Assembly: GCA_051453625.1 (NCBI GenBank)
Contig: JBOZIK010000001.1
Location: 201,910,048 to 201,974,047, forward strand
Direction of reading: 5' to 3'
Length of the DNA stretch: 64,000 bases
DNA from: Welwitschia mirabilis
Lineage: Eukaryota > Gnetophyta > Gnetopsida > Welwitschiales
Part shown: piece by piece, positions 25,817 through 35,670 of the stretch
Layout of the letters: every line of letters begins with the position of its first letter
Position numbering within the stretch: the stretch's first letter is position 1
Notes under the pieces: generated by a model
Database searches by the model: none
Seen by the model: only the letters and a program-made list of their open reading frames with translations
Told to the model about the DNA's origin: nothing
Position numbers and translations under genes: made by a program

Positions 25817-26863
25817 TCTAAGGCACTGATAAGTCACACTGTGGTATTACACTTAGAGAAAATAAAAATCCTAGTGGAAACTTAGTTAGGTGTGCTTACC
25901 CATAAAAGCAGGCTGCATTACCTAAAATGTGGAGAAGAGGGGGTAATAAAAGATCTATTTTTGAAACCTTTTTTTATGTTTTCCCCTTTCTCTGTATTTT
26001 CTTGCTTAAGTAAATTTCTCTAAGAATCACTATTCCTTTTTATTATAGACTTCCTAGCTAGAATTAAAATGTTGGAAAAATAAAAAATTTTATTATAGAA
26101 GAAGCCTTTGGATAGTTAAGGGTACCTAGCATAAGAAAGTATGAATCCTTATTTTTGAAGTGAGTTCAGGAGTTTTATGCTAATATGTTTATCTTACATG
26201 TAGTTAATAAGGAAGAAGACATTTCAAAAGATAACAGAAACCCATGAACACTTTTCATGAGATTAATTGGTATTAGCATTTGAATCACAAATTCTTTAAT
26301 TTCAAGATCTCTAGATCTTCATAATGTTGATTATTATTCCTTCATACTGGAAAAAGTTTTAGCATTATTATGTTAGAAGCTTGATGTCTAATTTTTTCTC
26401 CATAAATAGGGTGTTATTCCTTATAAGTATGTATTCAAATACTAATTGGATCTATTTCAATTTGTTATTAGGAATGTGTATCCCTCATTCCACTACATCT
26501 ATTCTTATTCCTCTTCCTTATCTCTTATGTCTCTTATTTGAAATAAGAAGAAGTTTAACATCCATAATATCATTTTTCATGTACTTCAAGAGATAAGAGA
26601 GAAAAAAAAAACATTTCTTTTCCTATTATTAAAAGTGATATATAATGCCTTGTAAATAATATTGAACCTATCCATGGTGAGGGATGGAATGGTAGGGTTA
26701 TAGACTATATTACTGATACATAGATTACTAAAGTGAGGAGATATGATAAACTAAATTGGACCTTGAGAGGAAAAGTGAGAACTCCCAGGGATCAAGAGAA
26801 TAAGGAAGAGGAACAAAAACTACAAGTACTACTATCACCTCCATTTCAATGAAGAGAAATAAC
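25817..26863. other. Possible copia 3' LTR plus unassigned DNA
   Basis: This follows the polypurine tract, so at least its left part should be the 3' LTR of the copia remnant. Without a second LTR in the window the end cannot be set. The 71-codon frame at 26,381-26,596 is not recognisable. Confidence 0.35.
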
Positions 26864-27919
26864 TGTTGCAGTGTGTATTTGTGTAAATTTTTACATTCAA
26901 AGAGATCCTGTCATTTATGACCAAAATAGATATCTTACATAATACATCACACTAATATGATTAGGAGTAGACCCAAAATGTTGTATCTCATTGAAGTCTA
27001 TGAGATGAAACTCAGGTTACTTTGCAAATAAAACTAGGAACCACAGTTAATAATACAAGAAATAAAAGTACAAGAAAAAATGCAATATGCAATCTAAACT
27101 AACATGCAATGCAAAAATAACCTTAACTCTACTTGCTTTCAACCTTAACAAAGATTGTCATTAATGATCTATGTCACCAAGAAATTGTCACTAGATCAAG
27201 GGCAATTATAAACCATAAAAGTAATCCAAAAGTCTAAGATGCAAACATAAAAAGAAAACCAAGTTTTATATTAAAAGAGTAACAACATCTGAATTACAAA
27301 ATAGTTAGGTCTTAATGGAGGATACACAGCCCTCCACAAGTGCATGTCTTTCTATAACACACACAAATAGATCTCTCGTCCCTCGACCTCCTATCACAAG
27401 GATTTCCAGTGCAATAAAGATGAGAAGAAGAGTAGGGGGGGTTTATTTATAACAACTCACAGCAAAAAAAGGACAAACATTAGGTGCAGAAAGGTGCACT
27501 CATTTATAACTCAGAAACAGAGAAAACAGTTACGGGTCATTATCAGACTCAGTTACATATCAGTGTCATCTAAACGATGGTCCAGACAACTAGAGGAACG
27601 ATAATACGTTGTAAAATATTATTAAAATGATGACTCAATAGTTCACATCAGTAGTCGTCGTCTTGCCTGTTGTGGGGACGACGGTCTTCTTTTGTCATTT
27701 TCTTATAGAGAACTTTAGCATTTTTGTCAATAATCCTTCTTCAAAGCTCTGTGCATCAGAAAGTGCCTTTAATACATCAATTTTGGATAATAATTGCACT
27801 TTTTCAAGACTTCCTCTTGTATCTCCAAAATCCTTATAATTGCACCTAAACTTAGATAAAATTCCTGCAAAACAACTCATAAAACCCCATCAAATAACCT
27901 TAAATTGGGAGCACAACAT
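26864..27919 (-). repeat. 3' LTR of the gypsy element (LTR A)
   Basis: It ends in TGTTGCAGTGTGTATTTGTG at the low-coordinate side and TTGGGAGCACAACA at the high side, giving TGTTG...CAACA in element orientation. It is 1056 bp long. It matches 35,671-36,768 and 33,480-34,339 throughout, for example the AATGGAGGATACACAGCCCT block and a block over TCACAAGGATTTCCAGTGCA. A GTCGTC...GGGGACGAC hyphenated palindrome lies at about 27,653-27,684. The polypurine tract expected just inside (minus strand) is not obvious, so this end is decayed. Confidence 0.88.
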
Positions 27920-29999
27920 AGCCATCCACTTAGCCTTTATCAGTCCCTGACAAAAACTAGGCGAAAAAACCATAATTGCAAGACAATGTTTTTTTCAAAA
28001 GATAAATATGGAAGTTATAAAATTGGCTCATAAAACATATCACATGGACAGATAACAAGTAATGCATAATGTGTATGAAAAATTTGAAAATTTTATGTCA
28101 TGAAAGATCTGAATTAAGTTGAAAATGAGCCATGAAAATGGGTTTCTACCTCATTCCGCCCCAAAGAAAAAGCAATACATCCCATATTGGACAATAAAGC
28201 AAAGAAAGTAAACAAGAGTGAGAAGGTAGGTAACAGAGAATAACTTTCCAAAATGAAGTGTAAAGCTAGGTAATGTCAAATTTGAAAAATATAGAGATAT
28301 GAAATATTCTGGCAGGTAAAGAAAAGAGTGGATAATATATTGTTTCATCACAAAAAGAACATGAGTAGCACTTACAACACCAAAAATTTTAAGAAAACAC
28401 TTATCTAAGCAAGAAATTAGTTTTTATTGAAAACTTGAATGAGGAAAACATGCTAAGAAAATATAGTAATGACTTTGAAAGAACTAACCAAACCATAAAA
28501 TAAAACAAGAAGAATGGGCATAAGATAACATAAATGAAAGATAGTTCACGAATTTGATATTTTAACCTAGTAGACTCCCATAAAAGAAATCATAACATCA
28601 CTTGATGTGAAAAATGCATGACTTAGTGTACAAAAATTCCATTCAATAAAGCAGTAATTATGATGATGCTAAAGTAAAATTCTTTAAATAATGAATGATT
28701 AGACTAAATAATTGCTCAAAAATAAACTCTTCTACTGTCATCTAAAAATAGGCACTTAAATCTCAAGAAATGAAATAATCATATAGAAGGACTAAGAGTC
28801 TAGAAATCAAACAATGCCTCTGATGATACCAGGAACACCACTGATCCCATGGCCTCTAAGTTTAAATACAATATTATTATCCATGATGAGTGGAGTGCAA
28901 CCATAGTCAGAGAAGTAAGGACCCACAAAGCATGGCTAACTGACCTCCTAGTGAAGTTCCCATAGCTATCATATTACACTGTCATAGGCTTCTCTCAGAA
29001 ATATTTACCCTAGTGTACTTGCAGTAGGACATTATGGTAACCATATTTTTGAGATATCATAAATATAAAACAACATGGTCTTTATTTCATACTTTTTTTT
29101 TAAAACAATAGTCCACATGACCAAATACTTCAAAAGACAAAGGTGAAAATTGTAAGATTAAGACATAAAATAACACTTGTAAATAATCTAAGATATTTTT
29201 ACCATTGAAAAAAAATAATAAATAAAGCATCTTCCTTCAATTGAAGTTCATGGACTTGTGAATGTTCTAAGATTGGATGAATCCAATCTTACCACTAAAA
29301 TGCCTAAGTCAAAAGACTAACCATGGAAATAAATACATAAATCATGTTTAAAAGATGATCAAGTAATGTCATATTAATCTTTCAAATGAAAAATCTAAGA
29401 GAGAATTCAGATGGTTTTGCTCATGAAATTCTAAATTTTACCCATTAACTTCTTGCAATTCTTAAGCAGTCAGGTCAGAAATCTCAATAGAGCCATCAAA
29501 ATGTATTTTCTTAAAATAACAAAAAATAGAAATCAACATTTTATTTACTGTTGTCCTGCTCATCATCTAGATGGTAAAGAGGATGACAAAGATAGACAAA
29601 CAAAAAATTATTAGACAATAAAAAAAATTATTTAAAATCTAGAAACTTAACAAAGCTGATTGTCATTCACCTTGTCATGGGAACGATAGGCAAGATGACA
29701 TATTATTACGACAGAAATAGGAAATAGAAACTACAAACAGAAATAAAAATTGAAAATAGAAAATGAAATCTAAGAAACAAAAAACTGAAAAGAAAATTTC
29801 AAGGTAAGAAAACGTTTATTTAATTCCTAAATCTAAAGCACACTTTTATTGAAAAAGAAAGAAGAAACTAAGGATCTGTTTTGGTCTCAAGATTTTTAAA
29901 AAAATAAGATCCAAACGAAAAATTTACCAATTCATAAAAAATAAGAGATGAATAATTACTTCAAAGTAAAATCAATTGCATGAAGAGAGGAGTAATTAA
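27920..29999 (-). other. Gypsy element 3' internal region without recognisable pol
   Basis: It should hold RT, RNase H and integrase but none can be read. Around 29,540-29,700 it has two copies of the GTCRTCC...GGGAACGA(T/C) motif that otherwise marks the 5' leader and LTRs of this family. This suggests that leader-like sequence has replaced pol, or that another family member is inserted. The 66-codon minus-strand frame at 28,151-28,351 is hydrophobic and unrecognised. Confidence 0.45.
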
Positions 30000-30249
30000 N
30001 NNNNNNNNNNNNNNNNNNNNNNNNNNNNNNNNNNNNNNNNNNNNNNNNNNNNNNNNNNNNNNNNNNNNNNNNNNNNNNNNNNNNNNNNNNNNNNNNNNNN
30101 NNNNNNNNNNNNNNNNNNNNNNNNNNNNNNNNNNNNNNNNNNNNNNNNNNNNNNNNNNNNNNNNNNNNNNNNNNNNNNNNNNNNNNNNNNNNNNNNNNNN
30201 NNNNNNNNNNNNNNNNNNNNNNNNNNNNNNNNNNNNNNNNNNNNNNNNN
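30000..30249. other. Assembly gap (250 N) with the same sequence on both sides
   Basis: About 90 bp ending at 29,999 recur with a few differences just after 30,249. Shared parts are AAATAAGATCCAAACGAAAA, AATTTACCAATTCATAAAA and GCATGAAGAGAGGAGTAAT. Either a tandem repeat is truncated by the gap or two allelic contig ends were not merged. Confidence 0.95.
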
Positions 30250-30449
30250 AAATAAGATCCAAACGAAAAATTTACCAATTCATAAAACATAAGAGATGAA
30301 TAATTACTTCCAAGTAAAATCAATTGCATGAAGAGAGGAGTAATGAAGAGCACTCTATGATGCCACATCAAATCACAAATTTTGAAAGTCAAAGGGGAGA
30401 TAAATGGTAACTCTAGTAAAAGATTTTTATTGAATGTAAGGGTTTTATT

Positions 30450-30815
30450 TTAAGTATCACAAAGAAAATTATATTCAAGTTCATTAAAAACATTTTTCTC
30501 ATTAAAATTTAAATTATGATTTTTATTTTTTGGCTTATGTAATGGACAATCTCCCTCATAATATTTCTTGAAAAGTTGAACTTCCTTATACTCTAAAGGT
30601 TCTTTCTCACTCTCAAAGTTATATGTATCAATGGTTTTTTCAATCCCAAGTTGGTCATCATAAAGCATAGGCTGTGATTTTATCTCTTTTTCTTCCAGTG
30701 GGTGATGTTGTAGGAATAAAGTTGGTTTGATATTGCTTTCAATGTTCATTTCATCATCACTCAAATCTTTCTCAGCTACATCAAAGACTCTAATGATATA
30801 ACATTCTATTTTCAA
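30450..30815 (-). CDS. Gypsy pol linker fragment
   Basis: An open frame of 121 codons directly downstream of the protease in element order. It is acidic and lysine-rich (DLSDDEMNIESNIKPTLFLQ near the start, LEYKEVQLFKKYYEGDCPLH in the middle). It has no recognised domain. By position it is the spacer between protease and RT. It ends in a stop before any RT motif, and a gap follows at 30,249. Confidence 0.5.
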   Translation of the reverse strand: MKIECYIIRVFDVAEKDLSDDEMNIESNIKPTLFLQHHPLEEKEIKSQPMLYDDQLGIEKTIDTYNFESEKEPLEYKEVQLFKKYYEGDCPLHKPKNKNHNLNFNEKNVFNELEYNFLCDT

Positions 30816-30957
30816 AATGACATTTCATTATTTTTGCTCTTGTATTAATGATGCAGTGGGCTATTGCACAAAAGGCTCTACCTAAAAGTAAAAGGTATAC
30901 TCTGTTATGATCTACTTTTATGATAATCACATCTATGGGGTAGCAATCCTCTTCTAT

Positions 30958-31209
30958 TTAAATTTCCAAATCTTTACTAATGCCTAATGGTTTCTTAACT
31001 GAAGTATCTGCTAGTTCTAAGACAACCAGAGTAGGATCTATTCTATCCTCCAAACTAAGTCTCTTACAAATATGAAGTGGCATAATATTAACACTTGCTC
31101 GAATGTCTATTAAAGCTTTCATAATCTTTTTATTTTCCTCTATAGTAACATTCATCGTAGCTGCTCCTGGATCTTTAAATTTGGGTGATTTTTGTAACAC
31201 TAAATTCAT
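30958..31209 (-). CDS. Gypsy aspartic protease (retropepsin) domain
   Basis: It cleaves the retrotransposon Gag-Pol polyprotein. The frame has 83 codons. The active-site loop reads ALIDIRASVNIMP at residues 32-44, matching ALLDLGASxNLMP. The catalytic Asp is kept (residue 35) but the conserved Gly is Arg, which should impair the loop. It continues LVVLELADTSVKKPLGISKD, the typical second strand and flap of Athila/Tat proteases (LxLADxSxKxPxGxxED). The frame just upstream reads LQKSPKFKDPGAATMNVTIE (usual PPKLKDPGSFTIPCTIG), confirming the family. It lies between the gag zinc knuckle and the pol linker, in the right order. Confidence 0.9.
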   Translation of the reverse strand: MNLVLQKSPKFKDPGAATMNVTIEENKKIMKALIDIRASVNIMPLHICKRLSLEDRIDPTLVVLELADTSVKKPLGISKDLEI

Positions 31210-31699
31210 GAGGGATTTGGTAAGAAAGACTTTGCTAGGGATAACTCATTTATGTTTTCTTCTTATTAGGTATTTCCATAATTTTTAATACCTTGGATTT
31301 TCTTATAAAACTTTCCAAAAGAGTAAGTCTATGCTCACATTTTTCATCAAGGCTTTTAAGTAATCATTGAAAGTTAAATTGTCGTTAAGACTATCCATCT
31401 AAGGAGTAGTTAATTGAGAAGGATTTTTCTTTTTATTTTTTTCAAGATAAGGGAAGTTGTAATATTCTAACATTTTAATGTCCTCTTCCTCTTCTTCTTC
31501 ATCATTTCTAAAGTTATTCTGGGAGGTGGAAGGTTCACATGGAGGAGGATTTATTTCTTATCCACTTCTTATTACAACCTTACAATATTTTTGTAGTTCA
31601 TTTGGATTTGGTAAAGGTTGTTTTGCTAAAGTTCCTTGAGGTCTTTGGTTTTCCTTTACCATGTTTTCAATGTTGGCATTTGTTCTTCTAAGTTCATCC

Positions 31700-32805
31700 G
31701 TAAGGTTTATGAATTGATTATTTTGATATTGAAAGTTTGATGGTCCTGGTTGAGAGTTTAATTTTTTGAATCAGTTTCTAAAAGGTTGAGAATAGTTTTG
31801 GAAATGAGTATTCAACCTTGGTTGTGCTTGATTTTGATTTCTAAAGTTTTGAGATGGTTGGTTGAAACCACAAACTTCTTCACGAATTCTTTCTTTATAT
31901 GTTGGCAAAAGAGGGCATTTTTTAGTGACATGATAATTATCCTCACATAAATCACAAGTTTGCACAACATTTCTTTCGATTGCGGTTTTGGCATCTAAAA
32001 TCATTTTTGCATACTTCTCCAAGGTTGTTGTAAAATCTTTCACAGGATTTATAGGATTAGATTCTACATCTTTTTGTTGTTTAATCTCTTTTAAGTCCTT
32101 GATGAGTTAGCCTACAATTTGATTTTCTTTAAGTGTTGATGAGGTTTGACTAACCTCTACAAGTTCTTTTAATTTTGTCCAGGCATCTTGTAATGTAAGG
32201 TTCATGAGGTTTCATCACAATAAAAATCTACAAGTTGTTTTGTGTAGGGAGTTAATCCACTATAAAAATGGTCTAGTTGTTCTACTCTTGAAAAGGCATC
32301 TACTGGATTAGAGTGGATTGCTATAGAGAAACGTTCATAAGTAGAGGCATAATATTTATTTGGTTTTTTTATAAGTTTTTTACCTCTTTTTTTCTTTTTC
32401 TCATAGTTTCTTCATTAATGAATCTCTTTATTAAGGTTTTTTGGACTTGATCTCATATTTTTAAGCTTTTGTGGGGTATAGTCTTTAGGCAAAATTTTGT
32501 CCTACTCTTTAATGTTATGGAAAATATTATCATAAACATTCTATCTATTATTTTTTTCTTCCCATTTCCTAAGGTAAGGATAAGTTGTTCAATGTCTTTA
32601 ATGTGTTTAAGAAAATCCTCATGATCTTCTTTACTAAAAGTTGGGTACGCATGTACATTTTAAACTCGATATCATCTCTTGGGGATAGGTTAAAAGGTGT
32701 TTGAATTTCTCTTTTCTTATTTGCTATTAATTCCCTTAAGGCAAGGTTTGAATTAGGAGTAGAAGATCCTATAACTTTTTTTCCCTTATAGGAGGCACTC
32801 AACAT
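31700..32805 (-). pseudogene. Gypsy gag polyprotein (capsid and CCHC nucleocapsid)
   Basis: The N-terminal open part (32,805 to 32,569, 78 codons) reads NSNLALRELIANKKREIQTP followed by FNLSPRDD. The capsid core near 32,285-32,205 reads LDHFYSGLTPYTKQLVDFYC, matching the LxxFYxGLxPxTRxLVD motif of plant gypsy gag. The 90-codon open part 32,043 to 31,771 contains a zinc knuckle C30-x2-C33-x4-H38-x4-C43 followed by a Gln/Asn/Pro-rich tail, typical of the nucleocapsid. Between these parts the frame is broken by stops and shifts. An upstream extension starting MVNIEK (see 34,440-34,740) is also present in decayed form at 32,820-33,000. Confidence 0.9.
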
Positions 32806-32819
32806 TGTAAATTAGTCCT

Positions 32820-33479
32820 CTCCTTCTATAGGTTTTTCGTCAAAAAACTAAATCAGAAAAAATAAATTTGGAAGGAGATTTGAGTGTATCTGGAGATCAC
32901 TTTTACAATTCGTTTTCTATATTCACCAGTCCTTCTTTGATGTTCTTTTCTATTAGCAGATTTTCTCTCTAATATCCCTTCTCTATGTTGACCATACCAC
33001 AACATCTTTTAAATAATAAATAATAGAAAATAGATTAAAAATAATAGACCATCATCCTGTCTATCATGGGGACGATAGAAGGGATGACACACATAGAAAC
33101 CAAAAAATAAAAATAGAATACAAATTGAAATAGAAAGTAGAAAACATAGAAAATAGGATTGTCATCCTCGTAGTCATCTAGATGTCACAGGAGAAGATAA
33201 AAACTTAATTATTTTAAAAAATTTGTGAAAAAATAAAACTAAAATTTAAAATAATAGGCTATCATCCTAACTATTATGGGGATGACAGAGGGAATGATCA
33301 TTCTATTTCTATAGAAAACCAAATCTAAAAAATCAAAACTGAAAAACTGCACTCAGAAAATCTACAGATCCTAATAAAATACAACATCGCATAGACAAAT
33401 AACCAAATAGAAGTCTGATATACTCACTCAAATGATGATAACCCTTGTACTCCTCAATAGCCTTCCTTGGCAATAGAAC
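32820..33479 (-). other. Gypsy 5' leader, inner copy, with primer-binding site
   Basis: This is a duplicate of the leader at 34,560-35,220. It holds three GTCATCC...GGGGACGA-type motifs, near 33,052, 33,163 and 33,250. The minus strand directly next to the LTR (33,479 downward) reads TTGGTTCTATTGCCAAGGA. This resembles the tRNA-Asp primer site TGGCGCCGTTGCCGGGGA used by Athila/Tat elements, with mostly C-to-T and G-to-A changes. Confidence 0.7.
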
Positions 33480-34339
33480 CAATTTCTTGTGGTATGTATT
33501 TGTGCAAGTTTTTACATTCAAAGAGATCCTATCATTTATAACCAAAATAGATATCTCACATAATGCATTACACTAGTATAGTGGAAGTAGATCTAAAATG
33601 TCCTGTTCATGTTAAAGTATAATGCAACTATTCTAAATGCAAAAATAATAAATAATAAATAATAGATATGTTAGATTACTTTCTAAAAGAATATAGGAAA
33701 CAGAAATAAATAATAAACGCAAAGAAATAAAGTACAATGCATAATTCAAGATGCAACTATTCTAAATGAAATGCAAAATGAATCAACTCTACTTTCTTTT
33801 AGCCTTAACAAAGGCTGCCCTTGATAATCTATATCAGCTAAAAATTTTCACTAGATTAAGGGCAACATATACTATAAGAGTAATTAAAGAAACTAACATG
33901 CAAGGATGAAAACAATACCAAATTTATATTATGAAAGAGTAACAAGCATCTTGGTTAAAAACTAGCAAAGTCTCAATGGAGGATACATAACCCTCCACCA
34001 AGTGTATGTCTTTCTACAACAATCAAGATGAATCTCCTTCCCTTCGATCTCCTATCACAAAGATTTCCAATGCAATAAAGATGAGAAGCAGAGTCAAAGA
34101 AGGATTCATTTATAATAACTCATAGCAGAAAAAAACAAACAAAAGGTGTAGTTAGATGCACTCATAAATGAAATGGATGAAATGATTAAAGGTCACTATT
34201 AGATTCAGTTACATGTCAATGTCATCCCGACGATAGTCTGAAAGACAATGGGTATGACATCACATTATAAAATATTCTTAAAAATCATGATTTAATAATT
34301 CACATCATCATTCATCTTCCTAATTATCATGGAATAACT
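33480..34339 (-). repeat. Internal LTR (LTR B), cut by a gap
   Basis: It matches LTR A from the GTGTGTATTTGTG-like low end (here GTATGTATTTGTGCAAG) through the GGAGGATACATAACCCTCCA block. It continues to CACATCATCATTC, where a gap begins, so its 5' end in element orientation is missing. Together with the adjacent leader it forms a second LTR-leader set inside the element. Confidence 0.85.
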
Positions 34340-34439
34340 NNNNNNNNNNNNNNNNNNNNNNNNNNNNNNNNNNNNNNNNNNNNNNNNNNNNNNNNNNNNN
34401 NNNNNNNNNNNNNNNNNNNNNNNNNNNNNNNNNNNNNNN
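34340..34439. other. Assembly gap (100 N)
   Basis: Run of N between the inner LTR and the outer gag start. Confidence 0.99.
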
Positions 34440-34740
34440 GTTTGAATTTCTCTTTTCTTATTTGCTAATAATTCCCTCAGGGTAAGATTTGCATTAGGGG
34501 TAGAAAATCCTATGACTTATTTTTGCTTATTGGAGGCACTCGACATTGTAAATTGGTTCTCTCCTTTTATATAGTTTTTGTCAAGAAAATCTGACTCAGA
34601 AAAAATAAATTCGGAAGGATGTTTGAGTGCATCTAGAGATTGCTTTTCTGATGCATTTTCTATATCCACCAGTCCTTCTTTGATGTTCTTTTCTATCAGC
34701 AGCTTTTCTCTCAGATATCTCTTCTCTATGTTGACCATAT
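34440..34740 (-). pseudogene. Second copy of the gypsy gag N-terminus
   Basis: The minus strand from about 34,738 reads MVNIEKRYLREKLLIEKNIK, then EGLVDIENASEKQ, ENQFTMSSASNKQK, a stop, and VIGFSTPNANLTLRELLANK. This equals the gag start at 32,805 (MLSAS..., NSNLALRELIANK) plus an upstream extension. The inner copy keeps the extension only in decayed form. The gag protein may therefore begin at MVNIEK rather than at M(S/L)SAS. A single stop interrupts the outer copy, and the gap at 34,339 removes the rest. Confidence 0.8.
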
Positions 34741-35220
34741 CATAGCATCCTGCAAATAGCAAATAATAGAAAACATACAAAAAAAATAACAGATGGTCAT
34801 CCTGTCTGTCATGGGGACGACAAAAGGGACGACACACATAGAAATTAAAAAAACAGAAAAAGAAGAAAAATTGAAAACAAAATGCAGAAAACACATAAAA
34901 CAGGCCTATCATTCACCTGGTCGTCCAGATACCACAGAAGACGATAGAAAACTAATTTATTTAGAAAAATCATAATCCAAAAATAAAACTGCAAATAAAA
35001 ACGGCACACTGTCATCTTGATTATCTTGGGGATAACAGAGGGAATGACCACTCTTTATTTATAAAAATCTAAAATTGAAAAACTGTACATAAAAAACATA
35101 TAGCTCCTAAGAAGATACAACACTGCATAGATAAATAACCAAATAGAGGTCTGATATATTTACCTGAATGATGACAACCCTTATACTCCTCGATAGCCTT
35201 CCCTGTTAATGACGCCAAGA
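34741..35220 (-). other. Gypsy 5' leader, outer copy, with primer-binding site
   Basis: It contains hyphenated palindromes at about 34,796-34,837 (GTCATCCTGTCTGTCATGGG, then GACGAC), 34,907-34,947 (CTGGTCGTCCAGATACC) and 35,010-35,050. Directly beside the LTR end, the minus strand reads TTGGCGTCATTAACAGGGA. This resembles the tRNA-Asp primer site TGGCGCCGTTGCCGGGGA with five mismatches. Confidence 0.75.
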
Positions 35221-35253
35221 TGTTGCAGTGTGTATAACATTCAAAGAGATTCT
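35221..35253 (-). repeat. Truncated LTR end before a gap
   Basis: TGTTGCAGTGTGTATAACAT followed by TCAAAGAGATTCT is the low-coordinate end of the LTR, next to the outer leader. The LTR end appears again after the gap at 35,671, so the gap flanks duplicate each other. Confidence 0.8.
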
Positions 35254-35667
35254 NNNNNNNNNNNNNNNNNNNNNNNNNNNNNNNNNNNNNNNNNNNNNNN
35301 NNNNNNNNNNNNNNNNNNNNNNNNNNNNNNNNNNNNNNNNNNNNNNNNNNNNNNNNNNNNNNNNNNNNNNNNNNNNNNNNNNNNNNNNNNNNNNNNNNNN
35401 NNNNNNNNNNNNNNNNNNNNNNNNNNNNNNNNNNNNNNNNNNNNNNNNNNNNNNNNNNNNNNNNNNNNNNNNNNNNNNNNNNNNNNNNNNNNNNNNNNNN
35501 NNNNNNNNNNNNNNNNNNNNNNNNNNNNNNNNNNNNNNNNNNNNNNNNNNNNNNNNNNNNNNNNNNNNNNNNNNNNNNNNNNNNNNNNNNNNNNNNNNNN
35601 NNNNNNNNNNNNNNNNNNNNNNNNNNNNNNNNNNNNNNNNNNNNNNNNNNNNNNNNNNNNNNNNNNN
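35254..35667. other. Assembly gap (414 N) with duplicated flanks
   Basis: Both edges carry the same LTR end. The gap may be an unmerged overlap, or it may hide further LTR sequence. Confidence 0.97.
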
Positions 35668-35670
35668 ATT

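Noticed and set aside
29961-30392. Open frames spanning the 250-N gap
   Set aside because: Frames consist mostly of unknown residues created by N.
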